Assembly (NCBI RefSeq): GCF_000264995.1
Contig: NW_006767438.1
Location: forward strand, 434,001 to 498,000
Direction: 5' to 3'
DNA from: Punctularia strigosozonata HHB-11173 SS5
Lineage: Eukaryota > Basidiomycota > Agaricomycetes > Corticiales > Punctulariaceae
DNA length: 64,000 bases
The notes under the pieces were generated by a model. The model was not told the origin of the DNA. It did no database searches and saw only the letters and a list, made by a program, of their open reading frames with translations. This document shows positions 40,758 through 51,185 of this stretch, piece after piece (within the stretch, counting starts at the first letter, position 1; every line of letters starts with the position of its first letter). A program made the position numbers and the translations under genes.

Positions 40758-41162
40758 GGTCGCGACGTGCGTTCTGGCGCTGGTGGTGAAGAATGATCTG
40801 CTAGAGCTTGAGATGAAGGAACGCAATGAAGATCTAGCAGTTGTCTGTGTGGCTATCGACTCAATCTGATTGACTCGAGATAATCCGCCCGCGTTGTTGA
40901 CTCGACATGACCACGAACGAGAGCTGCATATTCCTGCACGGGCTAGACGCGGACGGAGCGCCGTGCGCGCATTCATCCACCAGCAAGAAACCGAGGAACC
41001 GAGATGAGAAGGTGGCGTCCGTGAACGACTACGGGTTTGCCGACAGAACCCGTACGGGACAACGCACGCGACAAAATTTACGCTACTATGCGCTGGCAAA
41101 TCACTACGGGGCGGATATATGCGTTTATGACTGTTGTTGAATGTTCCAAGCTCAAGACGTCC
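40758..41162. other. ProRS leader region and upstream spacer
   Basis: On the minus strand the ProRS frame stays open from 40757 back to 41099, with in-frame Met codons at 40976 and 41099. The 73 codons from 40976 are rich in Arg and Ser and end SRSFFTTSARTHVAT. This may be a 5' untranslated leader or the presequence of a mitochondrial isoform. Confidence 0.4.
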
Positions 41163-41520
41163 TCATGCACCCATGTGAATGAGCGTAGCCCGGTCGTCAG
41201 TGCCGTAGTTGGGATGCTCGCGAAGCTTCTGTACCACGTCGTCCGGCGCATATGGGATCGTCTCCAGGTCCAAAATGTCGTTTCTCATGCCTAACAGCTG
41301 CCTATAAACGTGTTTTGCGACAACGGGAGCAACGTCGTCATTCATCCGCCTGCACAATTGTGAATGTATCAGTGCCTCCTATATGTAATGCCGAGGTTCG
41401 CAAGCATGGGTGGGATACATACTACACTGTCGCGACTACACCTACGAAGAGGAGGGCCACATCGAGGTGGACGCTATCACCCTTTCCGGTCTCGCAGGCA
41501 GGCTTGAACGAAGATCAGAG
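41163..41520 (-). pseudogene. CHAT-domain C-terminal remnant
   Basis: Read on the minus strand, SSFKPACETGKGDSVHLDVA and LLFVGVVATV are followed by a plausible intron (GTAGTA donor, GTGCAG acceptor). The next exon reads RMNDDVAPVVAKHVYRQLLG, LDLETIPYAPDDVVQKLREH and DDRATLIHMGA, then a stop at 41163. This is the end of a CHAT domain, including the AC-x-TG segment that carries the catalytic Cys in the family. The catalytic His block and everything upstream are absent; the IleRS 3' end lies there instead. The VHL segment is also shorter than usual. I infer a truncated remnant. It is on the opposite strand to the relic at 37060-37875 and may or may not derive from the same gene. Confidence 0.6.
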
Positions 41521-41587
41521 CTCCTCTGTCCATTAGGATCGTATTACATGCAGATGCCTAGACTATACGTATGGTAATGTAACGTTT

Positions 41588-44500
41588 TTATGAGGACGGG
41601 ATGGCAGCGGTGCATCGCGCGCACAAGAGATCCTCAGCAGGTCGCGTGTATGTCCAACAACGGGGACACTTGTGTTTGCTCGAAGGTCGAACCCGAAGAA
41701 GTATGGAGTCCGTCTTCGAGTCTGGAAGGAAGTTTGGACCATCTGTCAGACGATGCCGCGTACTCCTTAAGCAGGACTGACCTGTAGGGGGAATCGTACC
41801 AGTAACGATCCAAGTTGGTTCAGACACGCCCAGAGACGCTTTATCGGTAACCGTGACATCAGAGACAATGAAGAGCGTTTTCAGATATTCGCCTTGCACG
41901 AGGTTGTGAGCAAGGATGTGAAATCGAATGCCTTGAACGCTCACTTTCCCGTCGTAACACGTCAACGAGTTCGCTGATGTTTGAAGAAGGGACGTCAGGG
42001 AGGACAACATCTACTTCGGCCTCCAATGAATTGCGTAAGTGCCTATAGGACAGAACACCCATACGTCAGGGCAGCCTATAAGAGGAAACTTTGTACCCTT
42101 ACTTCTCGCCACGAGCCTTCTCCAGAAGCAGCAAGACTTCGCTCCTGGCTCGCAGGAGCACATTCATGTCCTCCTCCGCCTGTGGGTCGCGCCATTCCAC
42201 GCTCTGCCAGTATCACCGACTTCATCAGCAGCCTTCCACGAATTTTGCCAACATTGACTTACCAACGGCACCCAAGGCTCCATAAACACTGATTGAAAGC
42301 TAGGGTAGGCAGCCTTTCCTACTCGTTCGAGGTTTGCGATGTTCGCGTGGATTTCTTCCGCAAGGTGCGGAAGCACGGGGGCCACAGCCTTGGTCATCGA
42401 CTTCAAGACCTGCTCTAGCACCGTTGCAACTGCGCGACGAGACTGGCTCTCCGGTTTTTCAGCGTAAAGACAGTCTTTGGTGATGTCAAAGTAGAGCGAC
42501 GACATGGTGATGTTTGCGAAGTTGCTTAACGCGTTGACGGCTGTGTGTCCAGAGGGAGCCCATACCAGTCAGCAACCAGAGATTCGTAGGTTCAGCAACT
42601 GGCCCACCTTTCGGGAAGTTGTACGACGCGTAGCCCTCCATTGCGGCTTGCTCCACCTTGTACAGTTCGTACATCACATAGCGTTCCGCGAGCCCCAGGT
42701 CCTTCCTCTCCACACGCTCCCACTCGCCGCCGAACCCATTGTACACGTTCCCAAGGATGAATCGCGCCGTGTTCCTAATCTTTCGGAGCGACTCGGCCGC
42801 TTGTGCGAGTACAGTGGGACCAAGCGCCGCGTCGCGCCAGTACTCCACAGTCGCCGCCCAGAGTCTGAGTGCATCGGCACCATAGGCGGGCTCCTTCTTC
42901 TTGTCCTACCCATCGTTGGAGGTTAGTAAACCACGCTAGCGTAGGTACAACCCGAAAACGTACCTTGCCGCCGTTTACGACCACCATCGGGCTGACGATG
43001 TTTCCCAAGGTTTTGCTCATCTTCTTGCCTTCCTGGTCGAGGACCATCCCGTGCGTTATTAACGTCCCGTACGGCGCCACAGATGTCTCCGTTCCGTGCC
43101 ACTGGGACACGGCGACCTTGGTCAGCAGCTGGCTCTGGAACCAGCCGCGGTGCTGGTCGCTTCCCTCCACACACACATCCGCCAAGTGTTGTCTACTCTC
43201 ACCCAGGCCCTCAAGCATGCTCCAAGACGACCCGCTGTCGAACCAGACGTCCATAGTTTCCGTTCCCTTCCTCCACCCCTTCTCTCCCGCTCGAGACAGG
43301 GGAACGAAGTCCTCCACCGGACCATCCCACCAATGCTGTATGCCCTTGTTGTCTATCACCGACAGAATGTGTTCGAGGCTCTGCTCCGTGAGGAGAGTCT
43401 CGCCAGTTTGGTCATTATAGAGGGCAGGGATAGGCATGCCCCACACCCGCTGACGAGAGATGCACCACTCGGAACGCGTGTTGACGAACGACTCAAGGCG
43501 GTTCCGGGCTGAAATCATACGGATACCGACGTAAGCGGAATACATCCGAAACAGCAAGGAATGGACGCACACACGGTGGGATAGAAATCGACATCCTTGA
43601 GTGCGGTGACGGCAGCGTCCTTGATGTTATTCAGATTAGCAAACCACTGCTCGGTCGCCCTGCGCCCAGCTTTGTCAGTATCGCTCGAGCGCAGTGAAAT
43701 GGGACTCTTTCCGCCTACATGATGATGACCGGCTCCTTGGTCTTCCAGTCTATCGGGTATCGATGCTTCAACTTTCCATTCCAAACGATTTTGTCGCCCA
43801 AGATGTCGATAACGACCCGCCCGCCGTCGCGTAGAACCTGCAACCCGACAAGCGACCGACCGGCCTCGTGGCCGACGACATCCACGACTTCCGGGCTGAA
43901 CTTGCCAAGGGCGTCCACGTGGCAGAGCATCCCTGAGTGGCGAGGCAGCAAATTCAGCGAGCGGAAAAGGTGATAGTCTTCCATGCCGTGCGCAGGGGCG
44001 CAGTGAACAAAGCCGGTGCCGGTGTTCGGCGAGACGTGCGCCGACGGGTGGATCTTGTAAACGAAGGGCTGGCTGCGGCCGAAGAGAGGCTTGTAGGTGA
44101 CACCGACAAGGTCTTTGCCTGGGTAATATCCGGTTCGTTAAGGCTGTGCGTGACGCTTAAGGCCCTAGCACGAACCTGGTATGTCCGCGAGTACTACCGT
44201 GTGTCCGAGGATGTCATCTTTTTCCAACGCAGAGAGCCTATCCTTGGCGACCAGAAGAAGTTGACCTGTCTTTTTCTGTCGGAGGACAGTATATGTCATT
44301 CCCTCGTTGACTGCAATACCCTGCGACATCAATCAGTAGGAATATGGAAATTGAGTGCATGAGGTATTTACCATATTGGCTGTCAATGTCCATGGCGTGG
44401 TCGTCCAAACCAGCGCCCCGATGCTGTCCACTTTCTCTCTGGCCATCAACTCTCTGAGCAAAGGTGGAACACTACCGGCGGAAGCGGGTACGGTGAAGGA

Positions 44501-45577
44501 GACGTATACGCTATGCGAGATGATGTCGTCATACTCGAGCTCAGCCTCGGCGAGGGCAGAACGCGAAGACGGCGAGTAGTAAACCGGTCTGTGAGCGCGG
44601 TGAATGAGACCAGCGCCAATCATGCGCTGAAATATGCGCAATTGGCGCAGCATATAGTCGTGGTCTATATCCCATGCGGCGTTGGTAAGCTCACTGAACG
44701 CTCCGGGGAGGAAGGAGTGATGCGGCACCTATAGTCCTATACGTCGAACTCGGGTTGTCCCAGTCAGCCATGATCCCAAGCTGTTTGAACTCTTCCCGCT
44801 GCTTCTCGACTTCCTTGTGTGCGTACTTGAGCGCTTCGGCACGTACTACGCCCGGCGGAAGTTTAAGGGGGTCTTTCTACGAATGCAGGACAGATTAGTT
44901 GACGTATTGAGGTCAAGCTTGATCACGAACACGAAGACGCTTCAAGGCTTTGTTCTCGATGGGAAGACCGTGACAGTCCCAGCCCGGCACATAACTGATT
45001 GAGCTGTCAGCGAATTGCTTCGGTTTCCGCGGGCGGAGGACATAGCTCACTGTACACGGTGACCGAGAAGAACGTGATATCGATTTATGATGTCCTTCAG
45101 GATTTTATTAAGAGCGTGCCCTAACCCCGACAACAGCCGTCAGTAAACGCGCTTGTATGTCCTGGATATGCCGTACCCATGTGCAAGTCACCATTGGCAT
45201 ACGGAGGACCATCATGCAACACAAACAGAGGCCCTTTCGCGTTTTCCCACTATCATACGCGAACCCAGGTCGTAAGAATGCGGTCGGCAGGAATGAAATG
45301 ACAAGTTGGTATCAGCATAGTCGTTTTCCGCTGGAGTTTCCGGTCCGACCTGCCAGCGATACAAGTCGTCACATGTCCTCTTCCTCAATGGAACCTCCCG
45401 CTTGGACGGTTCGCTCCATAACGGAAATGATGTTTTCGGCAGTAGGAGGGTCTTTGAGTACGCCTTGTCCGGGTTGCTGGTCGAGCTTTCCGCGGTGGCA
45501 GCCGCAAGGCGGCGGGTGGACGAGGACAGGTAACGTCTACGGAGACATTGATGGGCCTTTGTCCCCAGAGCATTCAT
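41588..45577 (-). CDS. ISM1: isoleucyl-tRNA synthetase, mitochondrial type
   Basis: IleRS charges tRNA-Ile, and this form looks organellar. The N-terminus ([20 protein letters not shown]) is Arg/Ser-rich without acids, a typical mitochondrial presequence. The class I signature is split by an intron: [15 protein letters not shown] then [20 protein letters not shown]. Further blocks are [102 protein letters not shown] and [13 protein letters not shown], the KMSKS loop. The protein ends [20 protein letters not shown] then C, a CXXC/CXXC zinc knuckle found in bacterial and mitochondrial IleRS. About ten introns interrupt it. The gene seems complete. Confidence 0.92.
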
Positions 45578-46413
45578 AGGTCAAGTGAGCGTGTTGTCAA
45601 AGGACCGAACCAGACGGTGAGCAGACAGCGCTGTAGCGACTGCGAGCGAGCGCGATTGAGCGTAAACCTAACCTCAGTCCCGGGTTTGTCCTGTTCACAC
45701 CCAACGGTAGCAATGCAAGAGTCTTGCGGTAATCGCCATAATATATCGTACATCCACGCTGTCTGTATGCAACTCACACTGCGGGAATCAGGCTGAATCT
45801 GGGCAAAATATATCAGAGATAATTTGCAAAATAATCCAGAAAAACTATGAGCTAAGTTGACCCGAATGATGTCAAACTTACTGCAAAGAGACCGGGAAAG
45901 TAGTCATATTTTTGACATATATCGACATCCTTGAGATAATTATGTCATAACTTCATACTAGCTTAGCTGCAAATATGTCAGTAGTAACCATAGTTATTAT
46001 ACAACAGTTTTGTGATATGTTTTTCCCAGATTTAAGGGATTTCCCGCTGTGTCAAGGCAACTGCGCTCACGGAGGTTCACGGCTTCGATGAAATTAGAAG
46101 ATTTGACGCCACACCGGAGTTGGCCACAGAGTTGGCCGTCTTGGCGGCCAAAAGGGAAATTTCTGTGATTTCACGGACAAGAAGCTCCCACGGTGTGCGT
46201 GATCGGATGCCTGAGTCTTGCCTCTACCGCCTAGTCACTGTCAGTCTCCTATCACTGGGTCTGTAACTGCATTTTTAGACCAAAGAATGATGTAAACATA
46301 TTATAAAACTTTTAAAACTTCTCATGATTTTATACAGAGGAAATCTTGAACCAGATTAATGATTTTCAGCTCATTTTTATATCTAAAAGTTTTAAACAGA
46401 AATCTTATAGATA
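45578..46413. other. A+T-rich spacer upstream of IleRS
   Basis: From about 45780 the sequence becomes clearly A+T-rich and loses open frames. It may be decayed mobile-element DNA flanking the inverted-repeat element that starts at 46414. No protein remnant was recognised. The first 200 bp should hold the IleRS promoter. Confidence 0.4.
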
Positions 46414-47437
46414 AGGTTTGGCTCATGCACGATCCGGAAACATCACGTGTGATCCAAATAAGGTTAAAACTGAATGCCGTGTCGATGCATTGCAACCTCA
46501 CCCTGCGTTCTATGACAGGATTGCATTGTAAGTTGATTGTGGACAGTCTAAGGCGGATAATATGGGTATCAGGGACTGCATACTAGAAAATACTGTTGGA
46601 GTATCAGAATTCAGTGCGCGTTCAGTGCTCACTATTATCTGATCGCTGTACACGTATATCTAAGGTAGGGCCAGCGCAAACCCTGGTACATCATGTGTCG
46701 CATTTGTCGAGAAAATGTCAAGAATTGTTGTATTTGGTGCGCTGCACAGAAGCTGCAACATATCTACTACCGTCACATCATAGCTAGACAATGACTCGAT
46801 GATATGACGGTCCTACATATTATGAGAGAGCGCTGGGTGAGCGACGATATCCTAATCAAGCTGCCCATTCTCTGGGAATCCCGCTCATCCGAGGGCTGTG
46901 ATTGGTCGAGAGACCATTGTGGCGCCAACACGTGATGGTGTGATGTACCAGGGTTTGCGCTGGCCCTGTCTTACTCGTGCTCGCATCCGATGTACCTTAC
47001 GCGCTTGCCTAGCAATTTTACCTTCGCATTGCACACGGGTCAAGCGCGCTCCGCGCCCGACATGCCGCCCGACATTTAACAAATACCATCACGAAATCCT
47101 AACTTCTCTATGGAAGTTATGTATCCGAGTTGAATTCATATTTCATGTGTTTAAGATCATTAAACCTGATAATCATGTTATATATAGACCCTCTATGCAC
47201 CGTTTCCTTCTCTATTACAGCTTCCTATGAGCAATAATCGGTTGGTTCGATGGTATACGGCTGTTGCAGGGCAGAATTGCCTTATTTGGGCTGTGAAATC
47301 TATCACGTGATGTCTCCGGATTGTGCACGAGCCAAACCTTAGGTTCAATGTTATACGGCTGTTGCAGGGCAAAATTGCCTTATTTGGGCTGTGAAATCTA
47401 GCAAGTGATGTTTCCGGATCGTGCATGAGCCAAACCT
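46414..47437. mobile_element. non-autonomous DNA transposon-like element (about 1.0 kb, 33-bp inverted ends)
   Basis: The left end at 46414-46446 starts AGGTTTGGCTCATGCACG and is the exact reverse complement of 47405-47437. Both ends are flanked by TA (46412-46413 and 47438-47439), as expected for a Tc1/mariner-type target duplication. With TA being a short palindrome, this alone is not proof. No transposase frame is present inside, so the element would be a MITE-like non-autonomous copy. A second, diverged right end lies at about 47307-47339 as part of a tandem repeat, and another inverted-repeat element is nested inside. Confidence 0.6.
46667..46966. mobile_element. nested 300-bp inverted-repeat element
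   Basis: The 26 bp at 46667-46692 (starting AGGGCCAGCGCAAACC) are repeated exactly in inverted orientation at 46941-46966. The 300-bp unit lies wholly inside the larger inverted-repeat element, which suggests a second MITE-like insertion. A clear target-site duplication was not found. It encodes nothing. Confidence 0.5.
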
Positions 47438-47441
47438 TAGG
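47244..47441. repeat. two-copy tandem repeat, 98-bp unit
   Basis: The unit beginning GGTTCGATGGTATACGGC at 47244 recurs at 47342 with a few differences. Each copy includes a version of the right terminal repeat of the surrounding element. The duplication therefore involves the element's end, by tandem duplication or by insertion of a second copy next to the first. Confidence 0.6.
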
Positions 47442-47933
47442 AGGTCCAGCGCGTACCCTGACAGAACCACCGTGGTTGGAGAATCTGCATAAACACATAA
47501 TGCATAGCAGTCAGGCCAGATTTTTCACGTATTTCCGCCAAATTCAGAGCGGTCGTCTCAAGCGACCCTATGATGATGCTTGTTGCCGCATGACAGCTCA
47601 AAAAATAATTCAAAAGAAAATGACAATATATTATGATGCATAAATCTCATAATGCATAGGGTCCGGGGACGAAACCGTGTTATGCATTATGAGGTGTTCG
47701 ACTGTGGGTATATTTCCGGCGGCGGGACGCGTGATTGGATCCGCGATGGCGGCGCCACATATCAGCTCAAGCTCTTGCTCGCTACACTACTCTCCTCCGG
47801 AAGCTTCTACCAATACGTACAGAGCTATGTTGAGCGATTGGAACCTCGACTTGACTCGACGATAACCGAGACACAATTGAAAGCCGTTCAGACTAAGGGC
47901 CGAGGTCTAATCGCGAACGACATCGGACCCACG
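47442..47933. other. A+T-rich spacer upstream of lipase
   Basis: This is A+T-rich until about 47650. The lipase frame is open from 47652, but the segment before 47934 shows no family resemblance and may be untranslated. Confidence 0.4.
47646..47693. repeat. 13-bp perfect inverted repeat (potential hairpin)
   Basis: CTCATAATGCATA at 47646-47658 pairs exactly with TATGCATTATGAG at 47681-47693 across a 22-nt loop. A direct copy of the core, CATAATGCATAG, occurs about 150 bp to the left (47497). It lies at the border between A+T-rich repeat DNA and lipase gene sequence. It could be the trace of a small element or a hairpin in the lipase leader. Confidence 0.5.
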
Positions 47934-50721
47934 ATGTCGCCGGTTCCTTCACATCCCGGTGCCCTGAGGCTAGCTATAACCCTATCGTCCAGCCTCGTTG
48001 AACCTGGACCGGCACCCAGTGGCGCATCCGACATGGCCGCTAACGCAGCCATGGTCCACTCCCCGTTGACGCCCCCAGCGGAGGCTGACGGTTTCACGTT
48101 CCCGCCCGACAACACGTTCCACATCGAGCGGACAGCCGCTCCCCCATCTATGACTCACCCGCACGACGACGTCGTTAGGAACGAGACGTCCGTGCTGCAC
48201 TCTACGCTTCGTTTGCTGCACGCCGACGAGCTCGTGCGCCTAGCGAATCTGCACGTGCATCGCGCAGAGGAGCCATACTGGCATCTTTGCATCGCGAACT
48301 TGAAACGCTACATCTTGTTCCTGTTCTCAACCTGGGGTGATGTGCTCAAGGGCATCGGCGCCGGCAATCTTGGTGAGCCTCCGGTCATCCAGTAATGTAA
48401 ATCAGTAAGAGCGCTAACGGAGCGTCTCGAAGGTGTGTTGGATGTTGCGGCGGTGGTGACGATCGCGAGCCTCGCAAGCCTCATCATGCTGGCCCTCCTC
48501 CCCATGTGTCTGTTCATCAAGTTTCCGCTCGTCAACTGGGCGTATGAGACTTGGGGCAATATGCGAGGGGAGCACCTCAGCCTCGTTAACGCCCGTATGT
48601 TCCCCAGTGCGGTCTACTTCCGGCATACTTGTCGCTGACATTTATGTTGTATTTCGATGCTCAGTCGGACATATGTTCAAAGAGCTCACTCCGGAGCAAG
48701 CAGACGCTGCCAAAGCGGCTCTCAACACCCCCCTTGCCGCCCGTCCATCTCACACCGTAGAATTCAACGTTGACATAGCAAAGATGCTGTATGTCATCTC
48801 GTTACCCCGTCTTCAGCTATATTTCTAATCCATTCCCTCATCAGGTTGCAGTTGGCCAGTCTGATGTACGAACGCGGCACCTCTCAAACCCTGTCTGCCA
48901 TCCGCTCGACCGTCTCGCAATCCCGGCACCCCTCCCTCGCCGTGCCCATCAATGGACACCATCGGTCGCGCGCTTCTACCGTCTCGCCCTCCGCCAACCA
49001 ATCCGAACCCGTCCTTGACTTCGAACCGGGCGAGTTGCTCTCCTCCCTCGTCGGGCCCAATGCGACGCGGACCATCTCCCGCCTCCTCCGGGGTGGTGAT
49101 ACGGGAGGAAAAGATGCGGCGATCGCAGATTGGATCAAGCGATTCGGGATAGAGTACGCGCCTGTGAGCGAGCTAGACGGGGAGAGCTCGGCATACGCGG
49201 CGTTGTTCTGGGAGAAGGGCGGGAGGTGGATCGTGGTGGCGTTCAAGGGTAGGTGTTGTTGACTTGGTTGCACGCCAGATGCTGACCGGGGAATCGTAGG
49301 CACAAGTCCTGCGGAGTATGATGGTGCGCGTGTGACATGGAGGAACAGACATGGGATAGTCATTGACGCTACCGTAGAGTGGGTATGGGACTTCACCTAT
49401 CGCTTCCGCTTCGGTGGTCACGTTATCAGAGATTTTGGGAATGGTGAGTTTGCTACTTGCGCTTCTTACGTATGGCTCTCATCTCCTCATCTCTAGTGCA
49501 TGGTGAGCGGGTTTGGCCCTTGGCCCTTCGGTCGCTGACCTGCTCGCTCAAGAGGGCTTCCTCGATAGATTATTCCCTCGTTCGCGCCACCAGCCGCACA
49601 ACCATGATCCTCCTGCTCCGCAAGATCGTCGGCCGTACGGTGTGTACTTTCTTCGACTATTCCTCATCTGGTCAATTACGCTCAACATGCACCACAGACA
49701 CCATTGCAGCCGGCATCAAGCTGGTGGCGGCGCAACTCCGCAACGCGCAAGCGGACCCGGACGCGGAGATCAATATCTACTTCACAGGTGGTCGTCGATA
49801 TCTCCGTACTTTTCGCCGTGTATCTGACAGAACTGGATGGGTAGGCCATTCTCTCGGGTGCGGTGTCGCCAGTATGGCGTACTCGCGCGCCTTGACGCAC
49901 GAAGACGACGATTTCGGGCCCGGGATCAGAATCAGGGATGCGTACCTTTTTGGTGAGGAAGACGATTCGACCTTCGAGGTGGGATCGAGAGCGTGAACTC
50001 TGATGATCATTGTGCAGCTGCTCCCGTGTCCTGCGATCCGTCGAGTGTGAAAGGTACACTGGCATTTTGCTGTCCCCGCGGGCTGAGCACTGATGCGACC
50101 ACGCGGCCAGCTTTCGACCAAACCATAAAAAAGAATCCCGACCTGCCGCGTATGCTGTGGAGGGTTACAAACGTTCGTATATCTACAACTATCGAGCGGT
50201 AACACCGCGATGTACCGACCAACAATACAGGGGAACGACGCCGTGTGCACGCTCCTACCCGACTTTGGCGACGACCCCCGAGTTGCGTCGCGCTTCCCTC
50301 CCAGTACTTCTTCACTCCTCCATCCTTCGCCCGTGCACTGACGATACCCGAACCCACCGCAGACTCCCCGATGAACTTTGCCCATCTTGGCGCCGAACTG
50401 CGTATGCGCACCAAGCCGCTCCGAACGCGCATCGACGGCTCGCTCGTCCCCCGCGGCACGGTCGTCAGTGTGCAGTCCGCGCTGCCCGCCAACCTCATCG
50501 GTACCGTCACGGACGGGGTCGGGCTAAGCAGGCTGCAGCGCGCGTTGCAGAAGCTGCCGGCGGTGGGCAGGCTGGTTGAGCACGGCACAGGCGAGTACCA
50601 TTATGCTGCCCTTGCAACGCACATGGTCCGGTGCTGATTTCGAACTTGTCTTGTTTGGGCAGCGTTTTACTGGGACCAGCTGATGAGGATCGGGGTGGGC
50701 GAAGCGGAGTGGGCGATGTAA
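47934..50721 (+). CDS. class 3 lipase (fungal lipase-like, PF01764)
   Basis: The catalytic part contains EKGGRWIVVAFKGTSPAEYD, EWVWDFTYRFRFGGHVIRDF, DTIAAGIKLVAAQL, INIYFTGHSLGCGVASMAYS (GHSLG nucleophile elbow), RDAYLFAAPVSCD and MLWRVTNGND. The N-terminal part has LRLLHADELVRLANLHVHRA, EEPYWHLCIANLKRYILFLF and a hydrophobic segment VVTIASLASLIMLALLPMCL, so the enzyme may be membrane-associated. The protein ends YWDQLMRIGVGEAEWAM at 50721. About nine introns are needed. An in-frame TAA lies at 48393 between two otherwise continuous coding stretches. A 33-nt GT-AG unit (48373-48405) would remove it in frame; otherwise it is a premature stop. The start is uncertain; I use the Met at 47934, but the frame is open from 47652. 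Confidence 0.75.
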
Positions 50722-51185
50722 GAAATCTTGCAATGGTTAATGGATGTCACGAAGAGCAAATGTGGACACTGCGACAGCATGCTTATGTCCGGAGGTTGTC
50801 CGTCCCCCGTCTCGAATCTGATATGATATCGCGTCCGGACTCCGGAGAGCGTTTCCGCGCGGATCGGAGGAAGCTCCCGGCCCGAGCCGGTCCGCCCTGA
50901 TCCCCGCGTCGGGCGCGCCCCGCTTCCCCGCGCCTCTCTCCGAGCACTCGGTTCTCTTGTTCCTTGCGACTGCGGGCTATTAGTGCAGTCCCCTGACCTC
51001 CAACTGAGACATGGCAGGCCCGCACAAGCGCGGGTATCGGGCGGCAGACGGAGCCGTCGCTTACCCCTGGTCATGGCCGCGCATCACCATCATATCGAAC
51101 GCGTCCTCAAAAAGGGCCGCCTCGTTGAAGGTTGACGCTGTTGCCTGCACGGCTTCACTTCGACGTCGGCGCAAACTGTATTGCG
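50722..51185. other. spacer with GH28 promoter
   Basis: This 464-bp stretch lies between the lipase stop and the GH28 start. No coding signal was recognised. Confidence 0.5.
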
